From: Clonostachys chloroleuca
Lineage: Eukaryota > Ascomycota > Sordariomycetes > Hypocreales > Bionectriaceae
DNA: 64,000 nucleotides
Assembly: GCA_037952775.1 (NCBI GenBank)
Contig: JBANAY010000001.1
Coordinates: 5,208,001-5,272,000 of the forward strand
Reading direction: 5' to 3'
Positions within the stretch are counted from its first letter, which is position 1; every line of letters begins with the position of its first letter. The notes below the pieces were generated by a model. The model was not told the origin of the DNA. It worked only from the letters and a program-made list of their open reading frames with translations, and made no database searches. This document shows positions 20,983 through 32,381 of the stretch, piece by piece. Position numbers and translations under genes: made by a program.

Positions 20983-23649
20983 TGCGGCGGCTGTTTCAAC
21001 TGGGACCAATCCCCTGGGCGGAGTCAAACTTTCTTTTCTCTTTCTTCTTCTTCTTTCGTTCTTCGGTAGCTAGGAGACACGGAGCGAGGGCGAGCGGGGA
21101 GGACAAGCCAACTGGCGCCTGCAGGGTAGGTAAAAGAGTAACGCCCTACGTGGCTTGCCTCAGCTGTGCTCTTCGAGTGAGGCGGGGTGTGATATTATGC
21201 AGATTACTACTAGTTCGTCGGTCGTGGATGTTTGCGAGTCACTGTTGGTCCGGGAAGGCCTGAGATATAGATTCAAGGGAAGTACACAGAGGTACCATTC
21301 GCTCTTATGAGAAGCCACCACCAGCAGAGCCGCGTTTATGATCACAACACTCATTCCAGCACAATTGTGCACCCCAATGGGATGATGGCATGTCGCGAGG
21401 CAGCACCTCGCTCTCTCCACCAGAGAAGAGGCAGACGCTAGGTGCGTAGCATCTACATTAGCTGCTGCTGGTGGATCGCCGACTACAGGGGCTATGCTGG
21501 AGTACACCTTACTGGCTGAGCCACTCTCGCTCCCAACGCCGCCTTGATACAAACGGCGCAACTGGAGACCCGACACGGCTGAACGTTTGCTTCACCACGG
21601 AAGGCACCAGAATTCAAGCGAACCCAATAGCAAGAGTGAGCCACTGAGAAGCCCAAGCGAAAATGAGGGACGTGGGAGAGGCATCCAACGGCCCCTAGCT
21701 GACTCGCACTCTAGGGCTGTTGGTAGGAGCATGTACTCGATCTAGGCCTGTCCTGTCTGTAATACGGACCTCCGCTGCTGTTTGCCCGGCATTTGTTTGC
21801 TTGCATTGTTGGCAACCAAAGCCAAACGACGGCCATCCAACCACATCCGTACAGGGCAGAACATCATGATCCATTCGGATCCCGACCAGCACCCTGCCAG
21901 CCCCAAGCACCCCGATTTGGCTGGGCTGCTCACCACTCGGGCGCTGCTTGGCTGGCCGTTTTTTCCACATACAAGCCGCTAGGCGAGATCCCCGCCTCAC
22001 CTCAAGCATTGGATTGGTTACAGGGGCTTCGGGGTCGGGTTTTACGGTTTCACCTCCAGCAACCATGGCCCGGATTGGTCCTTGATCTTGTAGCACCAAA
22101 GAGACGGTACCTAATAACCCATCTGTGCGTACATTTGTACACTACGACTTCGTACAGGGTACCGAGTGGTAGGGAAATATCCGCTAATACCCTGTGCTTG
22201 TGCCGAGCCCATCCAGACGGACCACGTCAGTCCCCCCAAGCAAGCCCAGGTCGCTAGCACGCAGTCCGCAATGGTTCGCAACTCCAGTGGGCACAAACCG
22301 GATAGAAACAAAGTCATATGATCCTCTCCCAATGCTCAACAATCAGGCCGTAGCGTAGGGCCCCTAGTTAGCCAGCGAAAGCCGTTGAAGGCGTTTCGCC
22401 ACGATGCAAGCAAGCAAGCCAGAGCTATAATTTACCGGCCACCACTAAATCGATGCCAACAGAGCAGCCAGCAGGGTCCCGGAGTCGATCGAGAATTATG
22501 ACTAGCCTGTAAGATGCCCGGGATGTGGGGGAAGCGCGATGGTTGGATGGCAATTCCCCCCAATTCCCATCCCAGTGGCCAGTGCGCGATCTTGTCTATA
22601 ATTTAATCTACGGCCATCTCCGTGAAAAGAGAATCCATCTGCCGCCAGAGATCGAACAGTGTGAGATAAGTGACATGCCAAAGCTTTCTTTGTGCCCAAC
22701 AGAAAGACTGGTCGTGCTGTGCCGCCTCAACATGACGCGGCATAATAGATTGCTGGCACTCCGTCTCTGGAAGGAATTGCTCCATCCCAGACTAGATGAG
22801 GTCTGGATTCGCCATTTCCGAGCCAGTACTTGCGTGTACGGCGATGTTGTCACATCGCACCACGGCTAGTAAACTAGGCCAACGCAACGGCGGATGATGC
22901 CACGACGAGGAGGCCTACGAGCCATTCGATGGAGCACGAATCCTTTCTTGGCGCCCGATCATTGAGGGGAGTGTTCGATCCACCCAGCTGCCTGTGCCCC
23001 AGACCAGCCCCGAGTTTCAGCTCGTAGCCCCGGACGGAGAAGCGTCAGTCGGCCGAAAGCCAGAGCCTGATGTTGGGCAAGTAGCATTAAGTATCGTTGG
23101 GCTCGATGATGCTTCGTTTGTGCCCTCACCTGACTGATATTTCGGACCTCGATAGTATGGCATCATGCGCGTTTTCTCGGTTATTTTCGCTCTCGAGGCT
23201 GTCGTACCAATCATATTGCCCATCGAGCCCTCCATCACACCCTGCCAGCAGTAAAGGATCGCACACATTTGTGAGAATCGAGTCTGACACTGAACATTAG
23301 GCACAGCCCCATCCTTAATTTGGTCGCCAGCGTCCGCCTCATCGTTCGTCTGGTCAAGTAGGCTGCCACTTCGCACATTTGCTAAGCGTGTACATGCATC
23401 ACCCGCTCTTTCCAAGTGATTTTGTGTGCGGACTATTGGAACTTTGTTTACACATTGCATGTATCTTTATCGCCTGCCAAAGAGAATAGAATAAAACAAA
23501 AAGTATCCATCCAGCATTTGTGATTCCCATCCATCGCTGCCCAACATCTGTCCAAACCCCCCAATCCCTGGACCTGTGATACTTGACCTTAGTCAGTGTC
23601 CGCGCCATTGTTGACAGGTTCACGAGTCACTGGACTCATCTAGCCTAGA
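20983..23649. other. Long intergenic region between divergent zinc-finger genes
   Basis: This 2.7-kb spacer separates two genes of the same domain family transcribed in opposite directions. On the minus strand a GA-rich tract (21032-21060, read as CT on plus) lies just upstream of the gene that starts at 20982. Frames such as 21160-21576, 21793-22257 and 22525-22869 are open but show no family, splice context or codon pattern that I would trust. Confidence 0.45.
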
Positions 23650-25398
23650 ATGAATCCTCCTTCGTATAACATGAGCTTCTGCAAGGGTGGAGGGTACGAG
23701 CGGCTATGGGAGGAAGGGCAGAATCCAAGATCGCAGCCCGAGCATGACCAAACCCTCATGCCTGATGAAAACTTTGGCCTGCCGTGGGATAGCTATAGCG
23801 CCTCGCTCTCTTCGGGCAGTGGCCTAGAAACAGCAGCACCCTCGCCAGGGACCGATTTCTCCCCAGACCTGCGAGCCATGCCGCCAATGAGTGATCTTGC
23901 GCTCGACAGTATGTATCCCAGTTTCCTCCGATATAGTAATGCTACCATCTAACTTTGATGACTAGACTTAGGTGATATATACATACGGAGTCTTAGTGAT
24001 CCTGCTATCCACCCCGTTCACAAGTTTGAGGGCACAGTTATGAACCCTCAGTATCCGCCCTACATCGAAGACTGTTCGCTACATCCGGTTCACCAGCCTA
24101 CCGTGTTGTGCAACGGGGCGTACCATCCTCGAACCCAGTCTTTGAATAGTTGCCTGTCGGCGTCAATGATGCCTCCTGGGTCTGGCGACGACTATTTACG
24201 TGAGATGATAGCCCCGGCGCCACCCATGGAGAGAAATGGACACTTTGAACGCGCAAATGACTTGGGAAACAACAAAGAGCAGAATATTAAGATGCCCCAT
24301 AACACAAAGACTGAAGAATCAACACCTACCTCAGGGGCAATCTCACAAACACCAGAGGAAGAAGCACCCCCCGCCAAAGCAGAACTCAAGGAAGAAATCG
24401 TCCTGCAAATCAAGGACAAGTCCGACGTTGCGCAGAAAAAGCGCAAACGGAGCCAAAAAGACAGCATAAGCGAGGAATCCACCGAAGAGCTACTCTTCGC
24501 ATGCCCTCTCTACAGGAAATATCCGCTTCAGAATATGGATTGCGTGAACCGCAAGCTCACGCGGATTAGGGACGTGAAGCAGCATTTGCTCCGACGTCAT
24601 CTTGCGTATCGCTGTCCCATCTGTAATATACCGCTCCCTTCCGCGGCGCGCAAGGAGGAGCATATGGTGGAGCGGAACTGCAGCCCGGCCGAGTCCGCGG
24701 AGAGGTTCGGTCCTGATGGCATCACTCAGGAAGTGCATGACATATTGAAGAAGAGGAGCCATAGGGGGAAGCCCCCAACCACCAAGTGGTATGAGGTGTG
24801 GGAGATTATCTTTGGCGACACAAATCGGGAGGAAAGGCCGTTCCTCGGTCCCATGATGGAAGAGACTGCCAAGCTGATGCGGGACGTCTGGAATAAAGAG
24901 AGCAGGTCCATTGTTCAAGATGTCGTACTTGATGTTGACGACAATCAAAAGCAAACTGACCAACAAATTGAGGCTATGATGGCCATGTTCGAGAAGGTCC
25001 AGGACCGATTCGAAACACGCATCCACGAGCTTACAAGTCGTGAATCGTCGTCTGAGAAGAGCAGCTCCGTGATGGGTGCCAGCCAGACGCCGGCGAAAGC
25101 AAAGATCGCCAACAACAAACCAAACACAGAGAACACTGGTAGAGTCTCGCCCCAGCCGGACGGCGGCGACAATACCCCCAAAACAGAAGAGTCTGGTATA
25201 CCATCATTACCCTCTAGCTCGGGGGATACAATGAGCCATTATACGTTGTCTTCACCCAATGATGCCAATCAAGGCCGTGCTCATTCTGGGCTCAAAGGCC
25301 AAGCCAGCTGGCCTGCAACATCACAGGCCTCGCTGGACAAGAATGGATCGCCGCGGAGCGTGTACTCGATGGCGTCACTTACACGGTCCTTGACCTAA
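23650..25398 (+). CDS. CPYY/C2H2-like zinc-finger protein
   Basis: A predicted 561-residue protein: exon 1 is 23650-23908, a GTATGT..TTAG intron covers 23909-23971, and exon 2 is 23972-25398, in phase. The N-terminal 190 residues are Ser/Pro-rich with a basic KKRKRSQK patch suitable as a nuclear signal. The family domain is ACPLYRKYPLQNMDC, then DVKQHLLRRH, then CPIC and a histidine/cysteine tail (EEHMVERNC). It is followed by an aromatic block (KWYEVWEIIFG) and a glutamine/charged helix that may be a coiled coil (about 20 residues after DDNQKQTDQQI). The tail is polar and probably disordered. No membrane segment is seen, unlike the relative at 18727. The likely role is nuclear and regulatory, by resemblance only. 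The frame is intact. Confidence 0.8.
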
Positions 25399-27920
25399 AA
25401 CTAACAAGTGGTATTTTTCATTGAGTTTCGATTGTGTCTTTCTCAACGCTTTCGCCGTTGAACTGGAGAGGAGGAGCTATGGAAGCATGGTAAGTCGCAC
25501 GCGGGATCTCGAGGTATTGGCGGCCCTGATCTGAAAAGGGTCTTGCTCATGGTAAGGATCAAGCTATTCAAGAGCAGAACCGAACTTACAGGCATAGCGC
25601 ATAAAACCAAGTGCTCCCAGCATCTCCGTTTCCGGTTCCTTATATCTTTAAACGACAGGACATTTAAATCCCTCGAGCCAACACGGGAACAAAAAAAAAC
25701 CAAAATAGAAAACGCATTATATTAAAAAAAAAAAAAAGAGAGATTACTCGAAGGATTACGCATATTTCCTTTCATTTCTTACAATTAAGTGTTAGGTAAT
25801 CCAATTGAATCCATGTAGTCCACTCGAGCTAATTGACCTTCAGACCTTTGCTGAGAGTCCTTGTGCCGTCAAATTATCTTTGTTTTTGACATTTGTCATT
25901 TCAATTCCACCCCCCTCATGTAAGTTAGCGGGAACCTCTCTGGTCATCTAGCTAAAAGCTAGATTCGATCAACAGGGGATAGTTGACACTCTTTTCTCAA
26001 CTCTTAGATACGCCCTCGTAACGCACTGGATTTGAAAATTCAACTACCTGTGACTATACGGAGCAACTCTTCTCGCCTCGTTGCGTTGTTATGGTTGTCG
26101 CCAGGGCTATCTTTTGGAAGTACACATACCTAGAGCGAGGCAGTTTCCCGAGGCTCCCGCTTTTTAGTCCGAAGGGGCCTAGGGGTAGCAAATTGGGACG
26201 TTACATGCCCTCTGGCTTATCTAGTAAATCATATTACATCCCCCTCGCATACCATACCACCTGTCACTGTCGTCCTAGCTAAACTGCAGTAGTTTACCCA
26301 TCACCTGAGATCGTGATGCCTCTGTTTTCCGTCTCGAGCCCCAAATATGGCGTGATCATCTCCAATAAGCAAAACTTTTCGGTTTCTTAATCGTGAACTA
26401 CCTAGTCTGTTCATTTGATTTCGTACAAGCAGCATGTAATGATATTAGACTTGCATGAGCGTGCTTCCTAAGGTCACTTCAATTTTTCTCGATACCTAGA
26501 GTTTTGGCCAAAGAAAACGAAACTGGAGTTCTAATTTAGTTCATATCTAACACAAGAGTCTTCCTCAGCCTGATCAAAGGAACTAGAGGTTGGACCTGGA
26601 AGTTCATAGGCCGAAAGCTGCGATAATACGATTTAAGCAATTGTTTAGGGTAAACTAGATCTTCGTAATTGATCATGACCAATTCGAAAAGGCCGAAGGC
26701 GCGATATCATTGCTTCTAACGCGAGTTGGAAGACTCAACACACTAATATATAAGATAAAACTGTCCACGACGCGCAGTACGTACGGATTGCCAAAATGAA
26801 AGACCAAACGTGCTACAGGATGTGATTTAGTTCTCTAGGGTTCGCAACATCGATACTTGTCCTCTTCCCCTCGAAACATGAAGGGACCACATCACCGGGG
26901 ACGGGACACTTACCGATGACCGGTAGTCAGACTGGCCTATAGTCTGAGAAGAGGAAGATGGATACTACTGGCTGGATTCTCCTTGGTAAAATCGATGACG
27001 GGCCCTGAACCGCCTTTCTGCTACCTAGTGCATCACATAATCGTTCTTCACATAGTGTCAACTCAGGGATGTTTCTACAAAGTGCAGTTACCGAGCATAA
27101 GCAGATTCTTCTGTGACTGTTCTACTGGTACCCTCTTCTCTAGCACTTTCAGTTAAGAAGACAAGCTAAGCGGTAAAGATAAAATTCTTTTATGGCCTGT
27201 ATTGAAGCTCCTGTGAAGTACCGAGATATGCATAACACGCGCTCAATCGAGAAGCTCAACTCGTAGACGCTTGACCTCGACCAACGACTTAAACGTTTAG
27301 TAATACCTTCTTTTAATTAGGCGTTTTTAAAGTTCAAAGTCTCGTATCTTCGGTGGACTCGTGATGGTGTTCGACTAGCCCGACTGGTACCGGCAAAGAG
27401 CCACCTCGTTGAACAATAATACGACACACATCATGGAATCACTCCGTCGATGGGATAGAGATTACATTTGCGGTTTCGTAAAGATTGTGCCTGAACTTGA
27501 GAGCACAACCGTGATCTAACATACAATTCCTAAGCATCACTCTGGAAGTCCAAGGTAGCCCCCTGCTAGTGCTGATTATGGTGTACACTCGGATTATGAT
27601 GTTTATACAGTCCCTTCGGCCAGGCACCCACCCTCAGACGGGTCCATTATGGAGAACATTGGGTGACCAATGATTCCTGAATCCAGAACCGTGGTGAATC
27701 CCCGAGCCCCGCCACCACCACAAGCCAATCAGAGTTGCACAACAAATCACTCGGACTTCTACATCATACCGAAACGTGCCACTGCCGATGGGGGTTAAGG
27801 TTTTGATTCTGTTTGGTTCGTCATTGGTTTGATGAACAGTAACAGTAAGGACGCATCCGTCGGAAAGCAACAGAAGCATTCCAAGCCCTAGCGCAGCACA
27901 CTCTCCATCATCCTCCCACA
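25399..27920. other. Long AT-rich intergenic region
   Basis: No gene is supported in this 2.5-kb stretch. It contains two A-runs (25691-25699 and 25724-25737). Short frames (25443-25703, 26091-26282) lack any recognisable content. The last 200 bp are the promoter of the phosphatase gene. Confidence 0.45.
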
Positions 27921-28867
27921 ATGGCCGCTATCAATACCGAGGTGCTTGCGCAACTTGCTGCCACTCCACTCAAGGAACCGATCCCTGCCGAGGCACTCCA
28001 AGACGCCCTCTCGCGACCACCCTTTGTCGCCTTGCCCGGGTCATTCAATGTTCGTGATGTAGGAGCCTACTCGGCTGGGTATGTCAAGCCTCGAGTTATC
28101 TTCCGGTCAGGCATGCTGGACAATATCCCAGAAGCAAGTTGGCCCATCTTGAGGAGCGAACTTGGTCTCTCCAAGATCTATGACTTCCGTCGTGCGGATG
28201 AGGTCAGAGTCCCTCTCTGTAACACGGATGGCATCGATGTTATTTCCTGTCCCTACAACGATGGCTCAAAGGACGCCCCAGACTTTGTATCCGCCGTCTT
28301 CGCCATCTCGAATAGCGCCACTGTGGATAAGGCGTACGCCGACTTGTACGATGTTATCCTTAGAGGCCATGTGTCGGGCTACAAGCAAGTCTTTGAGAAG
28401 CTCAAGACCGCGAAGGAAGATGACGCTGTCCTCTTCCATTGCACCGGTATTGTTCTAATCCCTCTATAGTAACGTCAATTGCTAATTCTCCTGGTGCAGC
28501 TGGAAAGGACCGCACTGGAATTATGACAGCCCTGATCTTTGATCTGGTTGGAGCTCCCAACGAGGTCATCGCAAATGAATATGCGCTCACAAGAATCGGC
28601 CTGGAGCCCCACCGAGAGAAGTTCCTTCCACATATCATCAAGAGCTACGGCAAAGACAAGTCAGCGGCAAACCCGGACGGCACCTTGAGCGAAGAGGATA
28701 TAGCCAAGCTTACCCATCTGCTTGGTTCTTATAAGGAGGTCATGGTCGCCTTCCTTGATCGCCTCAAGGAGGAATATGGGGGTGCGGAGGGCTACGTCAA
28801 GAACCATCTCGGTTTATCAGACGACGATATCAATCAAATCCGAACGAACCTGAAGCCAACCGCATAA
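27921..28867 (+). CDS. Protein tyrosine phosphatase (Y_phosphatase3 type)
   Basis: This is a cysteine-dependent phosphatase of the family typified by fungal/bacterial tyrosine and lipid phosphatases, 297 residues. Exons are 27921-28446 and 28500-28867. The 53-bp intron (GTATTG..TGCAG, CTAAT branch) splits the active-site loop, and splicing restores the signature HCTAGKDRTG with Cys174 and Arg180 (CX5R). The N-terminal family motif FNVRDVGAY (consensus NFRDLGG) is present. The C-terminal region is helical and charged, with no membrane segment, so it is likely cytosolic. Start context is ACAATGG. The frame is intact. It is unrelated to its zinc-finger neighbours as far as the sequence shows. 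Confidence 0.92.
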
Positions 28868-29998
28868 AATAGTGGATGAACACATCGTTGAGACTCTGTT
28901 AAGCATGGGCTAAAGGCAGCATGCCGTGGCTAAACTACATTCGCGGCAGCGGTGCCACTGCCTTCACGAAATTGAGCTTTTTTACTTCATTTATCAAATA
29001 GAATTGTCACAGTTGTTCTGATTGATAGAACGATGTACCCCAGGGATTGATGGACTGTCGTCCCGAATCGACGGTAATAATCTGTGATGTTTCATGTCTC
29101 GGGGATTAATTGATCAAACGGACTATGAAAACGTCTCTAGGAGGTAAATTTTTGCAAGAGAGGCCCAGTAGCGACGCCAATGACGATGCTATGGATTACA
29201 AAACCCAACCCAAAAAGTCATACTTACACTTTTTGGTTGCTTTATATTCAGTTGTAATTATATTTCAACGTAGCTGATTTATTCTTCGCCCCCCCCATGA
29301 AGGCACTTATGTCACTATTGTCATAGGCTTGACCGCTTTATCACATCATCTCACTTATAATATAGATGCATTTTATAAATTACGCTCGAAGGATTCTGTA
29401 AGGAAACTTTGAGATGAGGGTTCACTAATAGAGCTAATAATGCGCGAAAAGTGATGAACGATATGGAACATCATTAACTTGTAGCGCATAAAGAAGCTAC
29501 GTGTCTTCCTGTTTTTATTATCCAATTTGAAGCATAGACTACACTACACAAGTTGAGTTGGCCTATCAATGTATGTGTTCGACATATAGTCCTATTTGAA
29601 GGTTTGCTAGGTCCTATGGTACGGCTCGAGTTATGGCACAAGTTTGAGCGTGCCGAGCAATATTCCTCTTGTCAATGACCTCACCTCTAACTAACTACAG
29701 TAGAATCATCATACCCTCTTGTAGCAGACCCTTCAGAACAACTCTTGCAACTTCCTATTAAGTAAAATTATTATCTATCTGCTCTATCGATGCTCTTCTG
29801 TCCCCAATTCTTTGATGTGTATAGTCCTGGCTACCCTTATGCTGATAAAAGCAAATGCAGAAAGAAAAGGAAAAGAAAGTATAAAAAAAGACAAAAAGAA
29901 ATAATATGCAATGTGTAGGTGCCCTGACTCGTTTCTAATGAGCGGTGTGTGTAGCCAGACAACATACGAGAAACCTCAAAAGGTGCATTAGATGCACA
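28868..29998. other. AT-rich convergent intergenic region
   Basis: No coding sequence. It is strongly AT-rich from about 29,200 to 29,900 with an A-rich stretch at 29,860-29,900. It separates the phosphatase (plus) from the zinc-finger exon (minus). Confidence 0.45.
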
Positions 29999-31000
29999 TC
30001 AAGTCTCACTGCTGGTTGGTCGATCTCGCAAGACTCGATCAAGTATATCTTTCAAGACAAGCTTAGAGAGAGCGGCGATTTCTTCCGGCTCATGCTGGTC
30101 CGGAATTCCCTGCTTCCCCATATACTCGGAAACTAGATCCGGCCCGTTTGCATCCCAGAAGTCTCGAATAATAGAAATTTCTCTCTCAGGACCTGAGCTC
30201 ATGTACGGTTGTGGGACGTTATCTGAGCTGGGAAAGACAGTGTTCCAGATGCGAGCCCATCTTCTTGTCTCCCCAAGCTGAATCCGATCCTTCTTTTCAA
30301 GTCTCCTTTTCTGGCGCTCGTTGACGCCATCAACCTCGCCTTGGCTCACCTGACATACCCGAGCACGAACATGGTTATCCCGAACCAGAGCTCGCTCAAA
30401 AGGCTGTCGACAAATAGGACAGTATGGGGGCTCGGTATGGTGTTCTTGTAGATGGTGAATAACGTCTTCAATGGATTGAAGATCGTGCCCTAACAGGCAA
30501 GCCTGATATTTCTCCGGCTTGCGGAGATAATATGGGCATGAAAAGTGAAAGTAGCCGCGCTGGCGGGGTATGATTACCATATTAGGATCTTCGAGCGCTT
30601 CTGGCGATCCTTTGTCTTCATGTAACGAATTCCAGTTCGTTGTTCGAGCGCGCTTAAGAGGGGGAAGCCTATCAACCGGTGGCGCCTTGTATTCAGCTGT
30701 TGAGACACATATCTGTACACTGTCAAACACAGAGTTTAGAATGTCTGGGCGCAAGCTATGTAGTTTGTTGCTCTCCTCAAGGATATATTCCTCCTCTGGT
30801 TCATACTCTGATGACGCCCTGAGACGATCACTTGCAGAGCTGTCATCCGAATCACTATCAGACTCGCTGTTTGAGTCGTCAGACTCTGAATCTTCCGTGC
30901 CAGAGCTATAGTAGCCCTGATAGACCCTTGGGAGACTCCTACGGCTCGCGTAGGGTGGCAGAGGTCTTCCGGATCTACTTCTTTTAAGCCCAGTGGGCTC
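29999..31000 (-). CDS. CPYY/C2H2-like zinc-finger exon lacking its own start; probable 3' exon of the HET gene
   Basis: An open frame of 333 codons whose first Met codon lies deep inside, so it needs an upstream exon. It begins exactly after a TAG acceptor at 31001-31002. The N-terminal part is extremely acidic and serine-rich (SESDDSNSESDSDSDD). The cysteine/histidine domain follows: FSCPYYLRKPEKYQAC, then DVIHHLQEHH, then CPIC and RDNHVRARVC, and the aromatic block RRWARIWNTVFP. This is the third member of the family in the window. Directly upstream, across a 51-bp GTAAGA..TAG intron (31051-31001), is the HET gene. Spliced literally, the HET exon leaves one base over while this exon needs none, so the join runs into a stop after about six codons. 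A single-base indel in an ancestral HET-zinc-finger fusion is the simplest explanation. Confidence 0.65.
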   Translation of the reverse strand, partial: EPTGLKRSRSGRPLPPYASRRSLPRVYQGYYSSGTEDSESDDSNSESDSDSDDSSASDRLRASSEYEPEEEYILEESNKLHSLRPDILNSVFDSVQICVSTAEYKAPPVDRLPPLKRARTTNWNSLHEDKGSPEALEDPNMVIIPRQRGYFHFSCPYYLRKPEKYQACLLGHDLQSIEDVIHHLQEHHTEPPYCPICRQPFERALVRDNHVRARVCQVSQGEVDGVNERQKRRLEKKDRIQLGETRRWARIWNTVFPSSDNVPQPYMSSGPEREISIIRDFWDANGPDLVSEYMGKQGIPDQHEPEEIAALSKLVLKDILDRVLRDRPTSSET

Positions 31001-31040
31001 CTAGAACATGTAAGGAACTGCCCGACGGGGAAAGTTCATA

Positions 31041-32273
31041 TTAGATCTTACCTTCGGTCGAAGTGTCATCACTTGACTCTCCTTCTGGTTGGTGGTGGCC
31101 AGGAAGACCCTCTCTGGAACCCCTTGTACTCACAAATTGGTCGAGTTTCTCGATATGCATTCTCAGATTCCCGACAATTGTAGGATCAGCGTCTCGTATG
31201 ATATCAATTGTCTGCCTCTGCGGAGGTGATGGAATACGAGTGTGAGCCGAGGTTAGCCCAACCCGTACGTATACTCCATCACACTCACGGAGCTGAATGG
31301 CGATTCGGGGCTCGGCGCCGGCGTCTTTTGCGGTCGGCTTTCTGATATCAAGAAACGTAAACAATCCTTGCTTGATGACCGGGCCTCGGATTTCGGCTCC
31401 GTTGTTGGTAAAGCGTACTTTGCTGTCAAACCTCCATGGCGCTAGGTTTGTATTTTGGTATGCTAAGAGGTGGGCAAATTCCGCTGGCGAATGGGCAAAT
31501 ATGCCTCTGATCTCTGGGTCGTTACTACCAGCCCTCCAAGCAAATATTGAGCTATCTCGAGAGTCATGCAAGACTCGCTCCTGCAAGCGACAAAATGCTT
31601 TTGTTCTCCCCTCGCCATATATGATCTCCATCTCCACGCCAAGAATGGGCGCCAGGGAGTAAATCAGGTCTTCAGGCCGAGCAGAAGATTTGGCCGCATA
31701 CCAGGCGATTCGGATGCCGACGGCGACATTGGCCAAGGCCGCTGGCTCTCGGAGAACACTGATTGGGATACCGGTAATATTTGAAGCCAAAGGGATGAAC
31801 TCTGGGCAGGTTTTGGAGCATCGGTGATTCCATTGACTATCGTAAATCTCTACTCGCTTCGAGAGGATGAAATCAGTGGTTGCTGTGGCTTCTTTCCAGT
31901 AACCGCAGCGCTCCCAATCGTCTTCATTATAGCCCAAGCTTTCTGCAGAAAGGTCACCTAAATATACGATAGCTACCCGAGCGCTCTCGAGCCGTTGACG
32001 TGACTCGTTGATTGAGAGAGCGACCTCAGCGGAAGATGATTGATCAACACATAAGTCACGGTCCCATAAGTGATTGATGCCCAATCCAGCCGCAATCCGG
32101 CATGCGGCAATGACGACATCCGGGACGAGAGAGGTCTCCCAATGATCTCGATCTAGCGTAGAAGAAGATCTGTTAGGCACGGGCCGTTCCTGGCGTGAGA
32201 GGACGGCGAAGGAGGCAATTGAAGGGTCGGGGATGTCGTCAAGATCGAATGTTGTGGTACAGATTGCCTTCAT
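31041..32273 (-). CDS. HET-domain (heterokaryon incompatibility-like) protein
   Basis: The ATG at 32273 opens a 410-codon frame with the features of fungal HET proteins, which trigger cell death after incompatible hyphal fusion. The opening SFAVLSRQERPVP corresponds to the family's LSY/W region. HLWDRDLCVDQSSSAEVALS corresponds to the conserved lWiDalCIdQ block. ARVAIVYLGDLSAESLG is the following strand. AGSNDPEIRGIFAHSPAEF is typical of the distal part. The frame ends in SSDDTSTEG at a perfect GTAAGA donor (31051), and translation without splicing stops at 31041-31043. The probable 3' exon is the zinc-finger exon at 29999-31000, but the phase is off by one. The gene may therefore be a broken HET/zinc-finger fusion, or a HET gene ending shortly after the junction. 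Confidence 0.8.
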   Translation of the reverse strand: MKAICTTTFDLDDIPDPSIASFAVLSRQERPVPNRSSSTLDRDHWETSLVPDVVIAACRIAAGLGINHLWDRDLCVDQSSSAEVALSINESRQRLESARVAIVYLGDLSAESLGYNEDDWERCGYWKEATATTDFILSKRVEIYDSQWNHRCSKTCPEFIPLASNITGIPISVLREPAALANVAVGIRIAWYAAKSSARPEDLIYSLAPILGVEMEIIYGEGRTKAFCRLQERVLHDSRDSSIFAWRAGSNDPEIRGIFAHSPAEFAHLLAYQNTNLAPWRFDSKVRFTNNGAEIRGPVIKQGLFTFLDIRKPTAKDAGAEPRIAIQLRECDGVYVRVGLTSAHTRIPSPPQRQTIDIIRDADPTIVGNLRMHIEKLDQFVSTRGSREGLPGHHQPEGESSDDTSTEGKI

Positions 32274-32373
32274 CCTGAGGCTATGGGATGAAGGAGAGTA
32301 GTAGAATGTTATCGTGAGGCAAATTGGCTAGGTCTAATGATTTAGTCCTCAGTCATTGATACGTGAAGCTCGA

Positions 32374-32381
32374 TTTATATA
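32374..32381 (-). promoter_or_regulatory. TATA box candidate of the HET gene
   Basis: Read on the minus strand this is TATATAAA, about 100 bp upstream of the HET start codon. Spacing and sequence are good for a fungal TATA element. Confidence 0.45.
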
